NCBI GenBank assembly: GCA_031279425.1
Contig: JAITIQ010000149.1
Location: 1 to 43,837 of the forward strand
Source of the DNA: Accumulibacter sp.
GTDB lineage: Bacteria > Pseudomonadota > Gammaproteobacteria > Burkholderiales > Rhodocyclaceae
Length of the DNA: 43,837 nucleotides
Direction: 5' to 3'
In this document: one piece after another, positions 1-6,646 of the stretch
Layout of the letters: every line of letters begins with the position of its first letter
Numbering within the stretch: the first letter of the stretch is position 1
Notes under the pieces: generated by a model
What the model was told of the DNA's origin: nothing
Seen by the model: the letters and a program-made list of their open reading frames with translations, nothing else
The model's database searches: none
Translations under genes and position numbers: made by a program

Positions 1-117
1 ATTCTCTCTCGCAGCCGCTGACCTCCTGACCGTCTCGCGGAGGTCGTGGGAGGGTATTTCGCAGTTCCATCGTAAAACCCGTTGTGGTTTGAACCCTCGC
101 TTTTCTGGGGGTGTTTC

Positions 118-153
118 GAGCGACCGGCAGAAATTGCCAGTCGCTCTTTTTTT
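118..153 (+). terminator. Rho-independent terminator upstream of the esterase gene
   Basis: Arms GAGCGACCGGCA (118-129) and TGCCAGTCGCTC (135-146) pair over 12 positions with one mismatch, around a 5-nt loop, and are followed by seven T. This is a textbook intrinsic terminator. It sits 18 bp before the next start codon, so it either ends a transcript entering from outside the window or acts as a leader attenuator for the esterase gene. Bases 1-117 show no gene that I recognise. Confidence 0.85.
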
Positions 154-171
154 GATTGAAAGGAGAAAGGA

Positions 172-2448
172 ATGAAACAGGGAAGAGGTCTCCAATGGGT
201 GCCGTTGTTCGCGCTTCTGGCAGCGTTCGGGGGCGGATGCGGCGGAGGTAGCAGCAGTAGCAGTAGCGACAATGATATCGACGCCGACAAAGCCATTGCC
301 GGTATCCAAACCATCGGCTTCGTGGCAGCCGACGGCGCCAAGCTCTCCGCCATCGCCGTAGAGTACGATACCGACCTGACAGGCGCCAATATCGATAAAA
401 ACACATATGATGTCTGGCAGTATAAAGCGCCCTGGAACGACAACTGTGTCAACTACGGCGGTGGTGAGATCGGCGATATCACAAAAATCTATGTCAACGA
501 CAGGGCCGAGATTTCCGCGGAAGGCGGCTCAGGGAAGGGCAGCTACGTGATCATCGAGGTGTACACCGGTTATCAATACGCGGCCGAGCAGAGCTTTTCT
601 CAGGCCCTCTCCGCTTCTGTCACCCAGAAAGCCGAAATTAAAACCGCGGCACAGACGATCAACCCAGGCACGGCGGCGGTCACAAACTACAAGGAGTCAG
701 AATCATGCAGCAGTTATACGGGTCAGTGTACCCAGTCATACACCGCGAACAGCGGCACCTATACCATCTTGGGCATTGACGGCTACAAGTACTTCACCCA
801 CGTCACAAACACGGACTACCCTGTTGACGGCGGCGCTTTCGTGGCGGAGGACTGTTTTGATGAGCAAACCGGCGCGTACAAGACCGTCCAGCAATCTTAC
901 GCGCTTTACGTTCCCGCCGATTATGAGAAACAAAAGGCGGAGGGAAAAAGGTTCGCCCTCGTCACGGTTGACCATCCGGCCGCTTCGGAGGCTACGCACC
1001 CATTTACACAGGTTGTCCAGTCCCGCGGCCCGTCCTACTTTGTTTCCGACGAGGCTCAGCAAATCATAAAGGACAAGCATGGCCTCGGAGGCCTCATCGT
1101 CGTCGTCCCGGTGGTTACGGCGCGCGTCGGAGACAACGCCGGAACGCCTGGCGGATTCCCGTCGCTTGTGAAGCTCTGGGATCATCTTGCGGACAACTAT
1201 GCGATCGACCCGGACCACGTCTACGGAGCGGGCCAGTCCGTGGGCGGAATGGTACTGCTGGAGACGAACACAAAGCGCGACAACTATTTCGCAGGCATAC
1301 TGCTGTACGACAATCAGTGGGCGCAGAACTATTACAAGGACGAGGTTTTCGTGAGAGGCATGGCCACTGCCACCAACGAGACCGCCGCGAATACTCCCCG
1401 CCATTATCCCAGCACCGACGGCAGCATCATCTGGGATTATCATTGGGGAGACAACGGGGAACAGGTTTTCGAGGGTCATGATTCGAATAATTATTATTAC
1501 CTGACCTCCGACGACAACATCATGATAACCAATTCCCTGACCGGAAACGCCCTGTCCGTCAACACATGGGTGGAGCAGAACTACCTCTATGAAGACCTTG
1601 CGGGCTACGAGATTCCAAGATTTATTATCGGGGATTTCAAGGCCGGAAAGGACGAGCAGAATTTTGCGATAAAGAATTTCCTTGATCCGGCAAGTCAAAC
1701 ACAGGGCATATGGTGGATCACCTTTCAGGGGGGAGGCAATCAGATCACCCCGATCTGGTCCCGCAGCCTTGACGCGACCTATGAGTGGTTGCTGACACAA
1801 ACCCGTGAAACCGAGATGAAGCGTCCCAAGCTCGACCTAGACAAGCCGTTCATGCTGGCGAGCACGCAGGATATGACCAGAGTCGTGCCCGGCTTTACCA
1901 AGCCCGACCAAAGCGGAGATCCCATCTACTACAAAACAGGGAAAGCGGGCTCGGGCACTCGATTCTACAACACGAGCTGGCTCAATCTGGGCGCGGTGGC
2001 GGATCAGATTCCCGGCTGGCTGCCCGGCGCGATGAGTCATCCGGTAACGGCCGCGTCCATGAAAGGTGTCCAGACCGTATCCAGCAGCGGCGGCAGGCTC
2101 GTCGTCGCGATCGAGTACGACGTCGATATGAAAAATGCGGTCATCCACAGGAAGGGCGACAAGGTTCTGGACAGCAAGGGAAATCCCCGCGACGACGATT
2201 TCGTCAGCATGGACACCTTTGATTTCTATGACGCCAACGACGAGAAAATTCCCGGCACGATCAACAGAATCTACATCAAGGATTCCGCAGAGGCGGACGC
2301 CTCGCTCGGGCACGCCCAGGGCTCGGGACGATACGTGATCGTCGAAATCGATACCGCATCCTCGGCCAACGCCGTCAAAGTCGTCCAGCGGGCGACCATC
2401 AGAACCGACAAGGCAATGGCTGCAGCAACCCCGTCGTTGCTCAAGTGA
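172..2448 (+). CDS. Exported esterase (alpha/beta-hydrolase) with Ig-like domains at both ends
   Basis: 758 aa. A strong Shine-Dalgarno (AGGAG, 161-165) precedes the ATG. The N-terminus is a hydrophobic signal with a possible lipobox ending FGGGC (Cys near residue 23) and then a Ser/Gly-rich linker, so a lipoprotein or secreted enzyme is likely; the lipobox is imperfect. The middle is an alpha/beta-hydrolase with a nucleophile elbow GAGQSVGG, Ser356 being the probable nucleophile, after a segment typical of PHB-depolymerase/EstA-like esterases. The N-terminal segment (about residues 40-135) and the C-terminal segment (about 650-745) resemble each other: both have an (A/I)(V/I)EYD(T/V)D strand and a G(K/R)YVI(I/V)E-type strand. 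They look like duplicated EstA-type Ig-like domains. The last residues PSLLK and the stop lie inside a dispersed repeat, so the native C-terminus may have been replaced. The substrate is unknown. Confidence 0.8.
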   Translation: MKQGRGLQWVPLFALLAAFGGGCGGGSSSSSSDNDIDADKAIAGIQTIGFVAADGAKLSAIAVEYDTDLTGANIDKNTYDVWQYKAPWNDNCVNYGGGEIGDITKIYVNDRAEISAEGGSGKGSYVIIEVYTGYQYAAEQSFSQALSASVTQKAEIKTAAQTINPGTAAVTNYKESESCSSYTGQCTQSYTANSGTYTILGIDGYKYFTHVTNTDYPVDGGAFVAEDCFDEQTGAYKTVQQSYALYVPADYEKQKAEGKRFALVTVDHPAASEATHPFTQVVQSRGPSYFVSDEAQQIIKDKHGLGGLIVVVPVVTARVGDNAGTPGGFPSLVKLWDHLADNYAIDPDHVYGAGQSVGGMVLLETNTKRDNYFAGILLYDNQWAQNYYKDEVFVRGMATATNETAANTPRHYPSTDGSIIWDYHWGDNGEQVFEGHDSNNYYYLTSDDNIMITNSLTGNALSVNTWVEQNYLYEDLAGYEIPRFIIGDFKAGKDEQNFAIKNFLDPASQTQGIWWITFQGGGNQITPIWSRSLDATYEWLLTQTRETEMKRPKLDLDKPFMLASTQDMTRVVPGFTKPDQSGDPIYYKTGKAGSGTRFYNTSWLNLGAVADQIPGWLPGAMSHPVTAASMKGVQTVSSSGGRLVVAIEYDVDMKNAVIHRKGDKVLDSKGNPRDDDFVSMDTFDFYDANDEKIPGTINRIYIKDSAEADASLGHAQGSGRYVIVEIDTASSANAVKVVQRATIRTDKAMAAATPSLLK

Positions 2449-2536
2449 GCAATCTGGAAGAGCGTCAGCCAAGAATGCCCTCCGGCTTTCGTCGCTGGCG
2501 CTCTGCAATCTCGTCGAATGGGGATGCCTGCCCCTG
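2429..2536. repeat. 108-bp palindromic dispersed repeat, copy A
   Basis: Matches 4050-4157 at 107 of 108 positions; the only difference is T/C at 2491/4112 or its immediate neighbour. It contains a perfect short palindrome TTGCTCA-AG-TGAGCAA (2437-2452) and a longer imperfect hairpin, AGAGCGTCAGC pairing with GCTGGCGCTCT. The structure is REP- or MITE-like. It supplies the last five codons and the stop of the esterase. Its other end abuts the broken ISAs1 transposase. Confidence 0.85.
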
Positions 2537-2660
2537 CCAGGACGCCATTGACAGCCACCACCAGCACTTCAACCAGATCGTGACGGGTCTTGCTCGCCTG
2601 ACGGGGATCAGTCAGTGAAACAAATACATCTGCCAGTCGTACTTTGCTTTCCGTCTCCAT
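2526..2660 (-). pseudogene. ISAs1-family transposase, N-terminal fragment
   Basis: Reading leftward from the ATG at 2660, behind a good ribosome site (GGAGGCG), about 45 residues match the start of ISAs1-family (H-repeat-associated) transposases: a FVSLTDPRQ segment, then TRHDLVEVLVVAVNGVLAGA. Homology stops where the 108-bp repeat begins; the DDE catalytic core and the rest of the insertion sequence are gone. This is a dead remnant. The family call rests on recognising the conserved N-terminal pattern. Confidence 0.75.
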
Positions 2661-2697
2661 GAATCGCCTCCAAAAAGACAGAAAAACTACATAAAAC

Positions 2698-2719
2698 AAG
2701 GGGCTGTGAACAGCCCCTT
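2698..2719. repeat. Perfect 9-bp stem-loop at the insertion-sequence edge
   Basis: AAGGGGCTG, loop TGAA, CAGCCCCTT. It lies about 38 bp upstream of the transposase start. It is not followed by a clear T-run on the plus strand, although the minus strand runs into a short T-rich stretch. It could be part of the insertion-sequence end or a weak terminator that insulates the transposase from external transcription. Confidence 0.5.
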
Positions 2720-2735
2720 TGGTAAGTCTGTGAAT

Positions 2736-3023
2736 GTAAACAATAAAATGCCAATGTGTACGACTGGGGCATTCGTGCAATTGCCCTGGGGGCGATCGCC
2801 GGAGGCCCTGGAGAAGCTGGCCTACTATCGCGGCCTCCTGCAAGAGGACATGAAGCGCGAGGCGCCGGAAGTACGGCAGGAGGCCCTGGCGGAATTCGAC
2901 CGTTCGGCGGAAGCGCCGGCGTTCCTGAAGCGGCTTGAGAAGAGCGAGGAACCGGCGGCGAAGGAACGCGACGTGCAGGAACCGCGCCAGGAGCGCAAGG
3001 ACACACCCGAGCAATCCTTGTAG
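2736..3023 (+). pseudogene. Possible C-terminal fragment of a plasmid or conjugative-element protein
   Basis: An open frame ending at TAG 3021-3023. From about residue 20 onward it codes a highly charged Glu/Lys/Arg-rich helical tail (RSPEALEKLAYYRGLLQEDM, then many KR/E pairs), unlike random sequence and like C-terminal tails of mobilisation or replication proteins. I cannot name a family. There is no convincing ribosome site or N-terminal domain, and it starts right at the insertion-sequence edge, so I read it as a truncated 3' end. The following 70 bp are packed with hairpins, which fits plasmid backbone. Confidence 0.35.
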
Positions 3024-3032
3024 ATCACATCC

Positions 3033-3092
3033 GGGCGCAAGCGCCCGCGCTTGGCGCCGTCCCTCACGGGACGGAGCGCTTCCTGAGCGCTC
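3033..3092. repeat. Three consecutive perfect hairpins (plasmid-like)
   Basis: GGGCGC-AA-GCGCCC (3033-3046), CCGTCCC-TCAC-GGGACGG (3057-3074) and GAGCGCT-TCCTG-AGCGCTC (3074-3092) follow each other almost without spacing. A further hairpin TCGCCGGC-AAA-GCCGGCGA lies at 3280-3298, and an inverted repeat TTCCGTAT/ATACGGAA at 3320-3327 and 3351-3358. Such dense secondary structure recalls plasmid replication, transfer or termination regions. The function is unproven. Apart from these, 3024-3382 holds no gene that I recognise. Confidence 0.6.
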
Positions 3093-3382
3093 CCGCGGGG
3101 CGATGGGCGGGGTGGTTTTTGAGCGGTACGAAGTGCCGCTTTCCCAGGGGGTGCGCCCAGCGGCAGGGGGTGGCTTTAGCCTCCCCCTAAGAGCGCGGAC
3201 AAGGGATCGGAAGGGCGGCGCAGCCGTCCCGGAGCGTAGCGTAGGGATGAGCGTCTAGCGAAACCCTGGAGAAGCCCGGTCGCCGGCAAAGCCGGCGATG
3301 GCCCAGGCTTTTACAACATTTCCGTATCGTCGTAAAACGTATCAGCGTAAATACGGAAGTTGACATCCAGGCTTGCGGTATC

Positions 3383-3652
3383 TCAACGGTACACGTCGCG
3401 CCGATTGCCGATCCGCACCACGAGAATGCGCAAAGCGCCGTCCTCGATGCTGCTGATGATGCGGTAATCCCCGATGCGATATTTCCAGTAGGTGCCAAGG
3501 CGGGAGTCTTTGAGGGCTTCGCCGATGCTGCGCGGGTCGTCCAGCGGCGCCACGCGCTCATGCAGAAAGGCCAGGATGCGGCGGGCATGTTGCGGTTCGA
3601 TCTTGCCTAGCTCGCGCTCGGCGGCCGGGTCAAGCTCAATCTTCCATGCCAT
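3383..3652 (-). CDS. RelE/ParE-family toxin
   Basis: 89 aa. It starts MAWKIELDPAAERELGKI, the usual RelE/ParE opening, and ends with the conserved core YWKYRIGDYRIISSI followed by a beta-strand and NRRDVYR. The positively charged residues of the central strands are present. Toxins of this fold are ribosome-dependent mRNA interferases (RelE branch) or gyrase poisons (ParE branch); sequence alone does not decide here, though the YRIGDYRI core is more RelE-like. It overlaps the upstream antitoxin gene by 17 bp, as in translationally coupled TA operons. It sits among mobile remnants and is probably what stabilised the former element. Confidence 0.85.
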   Translation of the reverse strand: MAWKIELDPAAERELGKIEPQHARRILAFLHERVAPLDDPRSIGEALKDSRLGTYWKYRIGDYRIISSIEDGALRILVVRIGNRRDVYR

Positions 3653-3863
3653 AGCGTTGCATCACTTCTGCAAGCGGCACGGTCTGAGTGCGCCCGGCGC
3701 GAATGTCGGTCATGCGTTGTTCGGCCAGATACAAATCTTCAAGGTCTTCCAGATGCTCGGTAATCGCCTCGATCATGTAGAAGCTCTTGGTGCGCCCGGT
3801 CTGTGCGGCCAGGTTCTTCAAGCGGGCTTCCACATCGCCGGGCAGACGAATCGAGACAGCCAT
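3636..3863 (-). CDS. Ribbon-helix-helix antitoxin of the relBE-type pair
   Basis: 75 aa. The N-terminal MAVSIRLPGDVEARLKNLA is a ribbon-helix-helix strand and first helix. GRTKSFYMIEAI completes the fold, followed by an acidic C-terminal tail (HLEDLEDLYLAEQRM) of the kind that wraps and neutralises the toxin. It should bind the toxin and autoregulate the operon. A perfect inverted repeat 23 bp upstream of its start is the obvious operator candidate. It precedes and overlaps the toxin gene. Confidence 0.85.
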   Translation of the reverse strand: MAVSIRLPGDVEARLKNLAAQTGRTKSFYMIEAITEHLEDLEDLYLAEQRMTDIRAGRTQTVPLAEVMQRYGMED

Positions 3864-3885
3864 GATGGTTCCTCGGGTGGCGGAT

Positions 3886-3901
3886 GAGATACAAGTATCT
3901 C
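3886..3901 (-). promoter_or_regulatory. Candidate operator of the toxin-antitoxin operon
   Basis: Perfect palindrome GAGATAC-AA-GTATCTC centred about 30 bp upstream of the antitoxin ATG. On the minus strand a TTGCAA hexamer lies upstream at a spacing that would place the -10 element over this palindrome. That is the usual arrangement for autorepression by an RHH antitoxin-toxin complex. Binding is inferred. A second inverted repeat TTGGAT-AGTACC-ATCCAA (3928-3945) lies in the same divergent gap and may serve the sprT-like gene. Confidence 0.55.
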
Positions 3902-3961
3902 ACAAAAATAGTGTTTGCAAACGCATTTTGGATAGTACCATCCAATCTATGGAGAACACGA

Positions 3962-4069
3962 ATGACACCGATCACGAAACCGACCGATCCAAAACCCACC
4001 ATCCAGGCCTACGGGGAACTGCAAACCGCGTTCGATGTTTTTAACGTTGCCCCGTCGTTGCTCAAGTGA
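3962..4069 (+). pseudogene. SprT-like protein, N-terminal fragment cut by the 108-bp repeat
   Basis: 35 codons starting MTPITKPTDP behind a GGAG ribosome site. KPTIQAYGELQTAFDVFN matches the start of SprT-like zinc-metallopeptidase-fold proteins carried on plasmids and integrative elements, where it would continue into a LFGG(R/E)LPPCLIT-type segment. Here the sequence switches at 4050 into the 108-bp repeat, which adds PSLLK and a stop. The HExxH site is lost, so the product cannot be active. Family assignment rests on a short segment. Confidence 0.55.
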
Positions 4070-4157
4070 GCAATCTGGAAGAGCGTCAGCCAAGAATGCC
4101 CTCCGGCTTTCGCCGCTGGCGCTCTGCAATCTCGTCGAATGGGGATGCCTGCCCCTG
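4050..4157. repeat. 108-bp palindromic dispersed repeat, copy B
   Basis: Same orientation as copy A, with one mismatch in 108 bp. It terminates the sprT-like fragment in the same reading frame as copy A terminates the esterase (PSLLK-stop). Together A and B form direct repeats bracketing about 1.5 kb of mobile remnants next to a tRNA gene. Confidence 0.85.
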
Positions 4158-4247
4158 ACAGGAGAAGTGCGTCCAACATGGCGGGAATCGGGGGAAATCC
4201 CTCCGATTCGGCTTGCCTGCCCCGGTCTCCGTCCAGATCGCCTCCAT

Positions 4248-4277
4248 TTGACTACTTGTTCAGCGTTTCCCTAGAAT
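4248..4277 (+). promoter_or_regulatory. Sigma-70 promoter of tRNA-Leu
   Basis: -35 TTGACT (4248-4253), 18-bp spacer, -10 TAGAAT (4272-4277). The predicted start is about 5 bp before the mature tRNA. Both hexamers are close to consensus, as expected for a stable RNA gene. Confidence 0.75.
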
Positions 4278-4288
4278 GCTCTGTCTTT

Positions 4289-4370
4289 GCGAGAGTGGCG
4301 GAATGGGTAGACGCACTGGATTTAGGTTCCAGCGCCGCAAGGCATGGGGGTTCGAGTCCCTTCTCTCGCA
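4289..4370 (+). tRNA. tRNA-Leu (anticodon UAG)
   Basis: The acceptor stem GCGAGAG pairs with CTCTCGC. The anticodon stem CTGGA/TCCAG encloses the loop TTTAGGT with anticodon TAG. A class II variable arm and a GGTTCGAGTCC T-loop region follow. The discriminator base is A and CCA is not encoded (next bases TCC). It decodes CUA/CUN leucine codons. tRNA-Leu genes are common integration targets, and mobile remnants lie just upstream, on the 5' side rather than the usual 3' side. Confidence 0.95.
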
Positions 4371-4387
4371 TCCGTGTGGCGGGCAGC

Positions 4388-4528
4388 GCCGGCATTCTGC
4401 CGGCAGAGCGAAACGCCAATCCCCCTCGAAGTTCCTGAAGGGAGAGAAGCAAGTGCCGTGCCCTTTCCCCGACTTCGGAAACACGGAGGAATATCCGCTC
4501 CGTGCATTCTCATGTATCATGCACGGAG
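4388..4528. other. Gap between tRNA-Leu and memo with two hairpins
   Basis: The 258-bp gap contains GCCGGCA-TTC-TGCCGGC soon after the tRNA and a perfect 9-bp stem CTCCGTGCA/TGCACGGAG with a 13-nt loop (4498-4506 and 4520-4528). Neither has a T-run. They may aid tRNA 3' processing or transcription termination, or form a leader hairpin for the downstream operon. No further gene is seen. Confidence 0.4.
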
Positions 4529-4628
4529 CGCTTCGCCCGCCCCACTCGCGTGCTCGATGCCCGACCGTGCAGTCATGCGCCAGCCGTTTTCATGGCGATG
4601 GAGTGGAGCAGCAGAAAGGAGTTCCGCC

Positions 4629-5519
4629 ATGCCTGTTCTCCGCCCCGCCGCCGTTGCCGGGATGTTTTATCCCGATTCACCGGAGGTTCTGAGCCGCGAA
4701 GTCACAGCCCTGCTCGCCGCTTGCTCGGCTGTCCCTCCCTGCCCCCTGCCAATCGACGATCCCGCCTCGCAGTCCGGCGGCGGAGCGGTGGAAGATGGTC
4801 CGAAAGCCCTCATCGCGCCGCACGCCGGCTACGTCTATTCGGGGCCGATCGCCGCCAGCGCCTTTTCGCTGCTCACCCGGCGCGGCCATGCGGTCGATCG
4901 CGTCGTGCTGCTCGGCCCGACGCACCGCGTCGCCGTGCGCGGGCTGGCGCTGCCGGACTGCGATGCGTTCGCCACGCCGCTTGGCGATGTCCCGATCGAC
5001 CGGACGGCGGCCGATGCGCTGCGAGATCTGCCGCAGGTCGTGACGAGCGGCCCGGCGCATCGCCAGGAGCATTCACTGGAAGTCGAACTGCCGTTTCTGC
5101 GCATCGCCCTCGGCGGCTTTTCACTCGTGCCCCTGGCGGTGGGCGACGCTTCCGCGGAGGCCGTGGCCCAGGTGCTCGATCGTCTGTGGGGCGGGCCGGA
5201 AACGCTCATCGTGGTCAGTTCGGATCTGTCGCACTATCTGCCTTATGACGAAGCGCGCCGGGCCGATTCCGGGACGGCCCGCCGGATCGTCCGCCTCGAT
5301 TCGTTGATCGATCACCGTCAGGCCTGTGGCGCGACGCCGATCAACGGTCTGCTGGCGGCGGCGCGGAGGCGCGGAATGGAAGTCCGGCTGCTGGATCTGC
5401 GCAATTCGGGCGATACCGCGGGAGACCGCCGGCGGGTCGTCGGCTATGGAGCGTTCGCTTTCTTCGAGTCACCGGAGGCGCGGGAAACGCGAGAGGAGGA
5501 AGCACATCATGTCCATTGA
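4629..5519 (+). CDS. amrB: AmmeMemoRadiSam system protein B (Memo family)
   Basis: 296 aa. The start is set by AAGGAG at 4616-4621. It shows the Memo fold signatures: an N-terminal RPAAVAGMFYP, the metal-site motif APHAGYVYSG, GPTHR, then SSDLSHY and a Cys in ACGATPI. These correspond to the His/His/His/Cys metal centre of human MEMO1. The bacterial function is unsettled. The gene is the first of three that always travel together (Memo, AMMECR1, radical SAM), suggesting a shared redox or modification chemistry. The downstream AMMECR1 gene overlaps its stop by 11 bp, implying coupled translation. Confidence 0.92.
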   Translation: MPVLRPAAVAGMFYPDSPEVLSREVTALLAACSAVPPCPLPIDDPASQSGGGAVEDGPKALIAPHAGYVYSGPIAASAFSLLTRRGHAVDRVVLLGPTHRVAVRGLALPDCDAFATPLGDVPIDRTAADALRDLPQVVTSGPAHRQEHSLEVELPFLRIALGGFSLVPLAVGDASAEAVAQVLDRLWGGPETLIVVSSDLSHYLPYDEARRADSGTARRIVRLDSLIDHRQACGATPINGLLAAARRRGMEVRLLDLRNSGDTAGDRRRVVGYGAFAFFESPEARETREEEAHHVH

Positions 5520-6069
5520 TCCCTTGGGCCACACTTTGCTCACGATCGCGCGCAACGTCATCGAAAAGAAATTCGGCATGCCGGCCCAGGTGGTCACGCC
5601 GCATCCCGATCTGGCCAAGCCGTCGGCTACTTTCGTCACGCTGACCCAGAAAGGGAAGCTGCGCGGCTGCATCGGCAGCCTCGAAGCGCGCCGTCCGCTG
5701 GCCACGGACGTCGGCGAAAACGCGTTGGCGGCGGCTTTCCGCGATCCGCGCTTTCCGCCCCTGCGCCGAACCGAACTGGAAATCACGCGCGTCGAGGTCT
5801 CCCTGCTCGATACGCCGGAAAAGATGGACTTCAAGGACGAAGCCGATGCGCTCGCCCAATTGCGCCCGGGCGTCGACGGACTGATCCTCGAATGTGGAGG
5901 CCATCGCGCCACCTTCCTGCCGCAGGTCTGGGAATCGCTGCCGACGCCGCTGCTCTTTCTGCAGCACCTCAAGCTCAAGGCCGGACTGCCGCTGGATTAC
6001 TGGAATCCGCAGCTCTCGCTCGCCCGTTACGGGGTGCAAAAATGGAAGGAAACACAGGAACCCGAATGA
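5509..6069 (+). CDS. amrA: AmmeMemoRadiSam system protein A (AMMECR1 family)
   Basis: 186 aa. The AMMECR1 hallmark LRGCIGSLEA is present, followed by NALAAAFRDPRFPPL and a C-terminal LPQVWESLPTP...FLQHLKLKAGLP segment; all are standard for the family. It is cytoplasmic, with no signal peptide. The conserved Cys of RGCIG is the probable functional residue. The biochemical activity is not established. The start lies inside the end of memo (11-bp overlap). The third partner, the radical SAM gene, is displaced by a 577-bp intergenic stretch, which is unusual for this cluster. Confidence 0.92.
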   Translation: MSIDPLGHTLLTIARNVIEKKFGMPAQVVTPHPDLAKPSATFVTLTQKGKLRGCIGSLEARRPLATDVGENALAAAFRDPRFPPLRRTELEITRVEVSLLDTPEKMDFKDEADALAQLRPGVDGLILECGGHRATFLPQVWESLPTPLLFLQHLKLKAGLPLDYWNPQLSLARYGVQKWKETQEPE

Positions 6070-6501
6070 ACCCGGAAACCTCGAGAGAATCCATTTTTTT
6101 CCGGAAGGCCGGCAGGTCCCGCAGTGCGGGTATATTTGCCCGACATGAGCCCCGATGTCGGACAGGGTCGTCCGATCTACGGCCGAGGGCCGCGCACACT
6201 GACCTATTTCCTGGCCGAGGGAAAACGCTGTCGCGCCGCGCTCAAACGCACGGGCGATGGCACCCGGAATGATTTCCCGAGTCTCCATCACGATCGGGGA
6301 AATCCGCCCAAACGCCTGCGGAGAGTGAGATGAGCGTCGCTCCGTACGCTCCGGTTCTGGCGTGGCCGGCCCCCGACACGGCCAACGGAACCCGATCCGG
6401 CCGGAGTATCCGGATACAAGACTCTACCGCGGGAGCGGCAGTTCTTGCGGATTTCCAGGGGGATTTTGCCGCCAGACTTCGTGCTCACTATAGGTACGCG
6501 C
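6070..6501. other. Gap inside the AmmeMemoRadiSam cluster, no recognisable gene
   Basis: About 430 bp between AMMECR1 and the phage relic. I see an inverted repeat CCGACAT/ATGTCGG (6139-6145 and 6155-6161) and a GGCCG...CGGCC pairing near 6364-6382. A 60-codon open frame with basic composition (6146-6333) resembles nothing known and lacks a ribosome site. The stretch is most likely degraded inserted DNA. Confidence 0.4.
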
Positions 6502-6600
6502 ATGATTGAAGTCAAGATTGACAGCGAAGGCGTCACCCGCGCGCTTTCCCGCCTGGCGCGCGCCGGGCGCGACATGAGGCCGGCCATGAAAGCGGAGCGA
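6502..6600 (+). pseudogene. Mu-like phage virion morphogenesis (gpG) protein, N-terminal fragment
   Basis: An ATG at 6502 opens a frame coding MIEVKIDSEGVTRALSRLAR and then AGRDMRPAMKA, the characteristic start of Mu-like virion morphogenesis (gpG/tail-completion) proteins. The match ends near 6595, and the frame then runs into the radical SAM region without further phage similarity. It is a relic of phage DNA inserted in, and mostly deleted from, the AmmeMemoRadiSam cluster. Identification depends on about 31 residues. Confidence 0.55.
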
Positions 6601-6646
6601 ACGCTTTCTGGTAATGTTCGCAGCTTGACTTGCCTTTTCCAGGACC

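Noticed and set aside
1-117. Possible structured RNA before the first terminator
   Set aside because: No match to tmRNA, 6S, SRP RNA or a riboswitch could be recognised; only the terminator is supported.
6146-6333. Basic 60-codon frame in the AmmeMemoRadiSam gap
   Set aside because: No ribosome site, no recognisable domain, and it lies in degraded inserted DNA.
6486-6496. CTCACTATAGG resembling the end of a T7-type phage promoter near the phage relic
   Set aside because: Only about 11 bases match and the upstream half of the consensus is absent; chance is the better explanation.
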